Shown in pieces: positions 12,607 through 14,084 of a stretch of 14,084 bases of DNA. The notes under the pieces were generated by a model. That model ran no database searches and had not been told where the DNA came from. It was given only the letters and a program-made list of their open reading frames with translations. This stretch comes from an uncultured bacterium. Its GTDB lineage: Bacteria; Desulfobacterota; Desulfobulbia; Desulfobulbales; Desulfobulbaceae. Position numbers and translations under genes: made by a program. Location of the stretch: assembly GCA_903842475.1 (NCBI GenBank), contig CAIMMA010000308.1, forward strand, positions 1 to 14,084. The letters are read 5' to 3'. The stretch's first letter is position 1; each line of letters begins with the position of its first letter.

Positions 12607-13797
12607 ATGAGCGGTGTAGCCAAGAAGATGCAGATGTTTGCCGAGAAATCCTCCTGGATTCGGAAGATGTTCGAGGAGGGGGCCAAAATGAAGGCCGAGT
12701 TCGGGGCGGACAAAGTTTTTGATTTCAGTATCGGCAATCCCGATGTACCGCCGCCGGCCAAGTTTTACACCGTGCTCCGCGAGCTGGCCAACAACGAACA
12801 GCCCGGAACCCATGGCTACATGCCCAACGCCGGTTACCCGTTTGTCCGCGAGGCCCTGGCCAAGCGGCTCGGCCGGGAACAGCAGGTCGATCTCCAACTG
12901 GGCGACATCCTCATGACCTGCGGCGCCGCCGGCGGATTGAATGTCATCTTCAAGGCCCTGCTCGATCCCGGCGACGAGGTGGTGATCCTCGCTCCTTTTT
13001 TCGTCGAATATCATTTTTACATCGACAACCATGGCGGCGTGGCCACGGTGGTGCCCACGGACAAGGATTTCAATCTCGATCTGGCGGCGATCGAGGCGGC
13101 GCTCACCCCCCAAACCAAGGTGGTGCTGATCAACAGCCCCAATAATCCCACCGGCCAGATTTATCCGGCGGCCTCCCTGCAGCAGCTAGGAAAGCTGCTC
13201 GATCAGGCGGGTGCGCGGTTCGGCACCACCATCTATCTGGTGAGCGACGAGCCCTACCGCAACATCGTCTTCGACAACCACGAAGTGCCGCCGTTGATGA
13301 CCGCCACCACCAACGCCATCCTGGCCTCGTCCTATTCCAAAGAACTCTCCTTGCCGGGCGAGCGGATCGGCTACCTCGCCGTCCATCCGGCAATGGAGGG
13401 CAAGGAGTCGGTTCTTGGCGCCATGACCCTGGCCAACCGCATCCTCGGGTTCGTCAATGCTCCGGCTCTGATGCAGCGGGCGGTGGTGCAGCTGCAGGAT
13501 TTCTCGGCGGACAACACCATCTACGCCCGACGGCTCGAAGTGTTCTGCAAGGTGCTCGATGAGGCCGGCATCACCTATGTTCGGCCCAAGGGGGCCTTTT
13601 ACCTGTTTCCCCAGGTGCCGATCGACGATGTTGAATTTTGCCGCCTGCTGCAGGAGCAGAAAATCCTCGCGGTTCCCGGCCGGGGATTCGGCATGCCGGG
13701 CTACATTCGTCTTGCGTTCTGCGTCGATGAATCGGTGATTGCCCGTTCGGTCGATGGGTTCAAAAAGGCCATGGCCCAGGCGCTGGCGCAAAAATAA
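12607..13797 (+). CDS. PLP-dependent aminotransferase, class I/II (fold type I)
   Basis: This 396-residue enzyme transfers amino groups between an amino acid and a 2-oxo acid using pyridoxal phosphate. The visible motifs are G-Y-M-P-N-A-G-Y near residue 73, N-N-P-T-G (179-183), S-D-E-P-Y-R (213-218, with Asp214 contacting the pyridine nitrogen), the Schiff-base lysine Lys245 in S-Y-S-K-E-L-S-L-P-G-E-R-I-G, and the carboxylate-binding Arg368 in G-Y-I-R-L-A-F. The substrate cannot be fixed from sequence; aspartate or a neutral amino acid is likely from the overall similarity to the AAT I superfamily. The lysine motif SYSKELSLPGERIGY has Glu-Leu where many relatives have Asp/Asn-x. GAGGGG (12595-12600) precedes ATG 12607. 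It lies 49 nt after the J-domain gene and ends before a strong terminator. Confidence 0.92.
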   Translation: MSGVAKKMQMFAEKSSWIRKMFEEGAKMKAEFGADKVFDFSIGNPDVPPPAKFYTVLRELANNEQPGTHGYMPNAGYPFVREALAKRLGREQQVDLQLGDILMTCGAAGGLNVIFKALLDPGDEVVILAPFFVEYHFYIDNHGGVATVVPTDKDFNLDLAAIEAALTPQTKVVLINSPNNPTGQIYPAASLQQLGKLLDQAGARFGTTIYLVSDEPYRNIVFDNHEVPPLMTATTNAILASSYSKELSLPGERIGYLAVHPAMEGKESVLGAMTLANRILGFVNAPALMQRAVVQLQDFSADNTIYARRLEVFCKVLDEAGITYVRPKGAFYLFPQVPIDDVEFCRLLQEQKILAVPGRGFGMPGYIRLAFCVDESVIARSVDGFKKAMAQALAQK

Positions 13798-13835
13798 GGA
13801 TCGCGCCGGTCCACCGGTACCGGTATGCCAAAAGC

Positions 13836-13867
13836 AAAGGGCCGCTCTCCTCGGAGGGCGGCCCTTT
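13836..13867. terminator. Bidirectional intrinsic terminator
   Basis: AAAGGGCCGC (13836-13845) and GCGGCCCTTT (13858-13867) form a perfect 10-bp stem around a 12-nt loop, with TTTGTTGTTG downstream on the plus strand and CTTTTGG on the minus strand. It lies between convergent genes and can serve both. Just before it is a 12-bp perfect palindrome, ACCGGTACCGGT (13813-13824). Confidence 0.85.
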
Positions 13868-13892
13868 GTTGTTGCAGCAGTTTTGCCGGCTT

Positions 13893-14084
13893 TCAGCCCC
13901 GGTCGGCCTTACGGATGACATCGCAGAGCGCATGGGCCAGGCTGGCGATCTCCTGCTCGTCCTCGCCCTCGGTCATCACCCGGATCACCGGTTCGGTGCC
14001 CGAGGCCCGCACCAGGATCCTGCCCCGGCTGCCCAGCTGCTGCTCGGCTTCGGCCAGGGCTTCGGGGAAGCCGGGAATATGCTC
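13893..14084 (-). CDS. glmM: Phosphoglucosamine mutase GlmM, C-terminal end, partial
   Basis: Reading from the right edge on the minus strand gives 63 residues ending at TGA (13895-13893). The stretch R-I-L-V-R-A-S-G-T-E-P-V-I-R-V-M is the phosphate-binding loop of domain 4 of the phosphohexomutase family. The following acidic E-G-E-D-E and a short helix fit GlmM, which converts glucosamine-6-phosphate to glucosamine-1-phosphate for peptidoglycan and LPS precursors. The active-site serine and most of the protein lie beyond the edge, so phosphomannomutase or phosphoglucomutase is a less likely alternative. Confidence 0.85.
   Translation of the reverse strand, partial: EHIPGFPEALAEAEQQLGSRGRILVRASGTEPVIRVMTEGEDEQEIASLAHALCDVIRKADRG

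Overview
The window looks like chromosomal DNA of an anaerobic, sulfur-metabolising Desulfobacterota, most likely near Desulfobulbales. This is inferred from gene content only: DsrC-type and DsrE-type sulfur-carrier proteins, a SelB elongation factor, a Mrp/NBP35 ATPase with extra cysteine clusters, and GC-rich coding sequence. No rRNA, tRNA, CRISPR array, transposase or phage gene was found.

Layout. Positions 1-183 hold the end of a ferritin-like (rubrerythrin-type) protein. Positions 423-2298 hold a three-gene sulfur-carrier cluster on the plus strand. The first two genes are 220-codon paralogues, each a tandem fusion of two DsrC/TusE-like domains. The third is a DsrE-family gene with an in-frame TGA at 2188-2190, at the place of the family's usual redox cysteine. 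The frame stays open and homologous after the TGA up to a TAG at 2296, and a compact hairpin of bacterial SECIS type starts 14 nt after the TGA. I read this as a 105-residue selenoprotein that an ordinary gene caller would cut at 69 residues. A small alpha/beta hydrolase follows (2349-3029).

Convergent to these is a minus-strand group, mrp/NBP35 - metallo-beta-lactamase-fold hydrolase - selB (6684 down to 3038). SelB is the factor needed to decode the TGA, so reader and message lie about 0.75 kb apart. selA, selC and selD are not in the window.

A divergent intergenic region of about 610 bp (6685-7297), with candidate promoters both ways and several hairpins, separates this group from a plus-strand proteostasis run. 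That run is a small heat-shock protein, Lon protease (3 nt gap) and the SRP receptor FtsY (1 nt overlap), followed by a membrane-anchored TerB-like/J-domain protein and a PLP aminotransferase. A strong bidirectional terminator (13836-13867) separates the aminotransferase from the convergent 3' end of glmM, which runs off the right edge.

The most notable content is the left cluster. Two double-DsrC proteins that have lost the mobile C-terminal cysteine arm sit beside a predicted selenocysteine DsrE protein, which suggests an undescribed sulfur or selenium relay. The gene reading is well supported by sequence; the function is inference.
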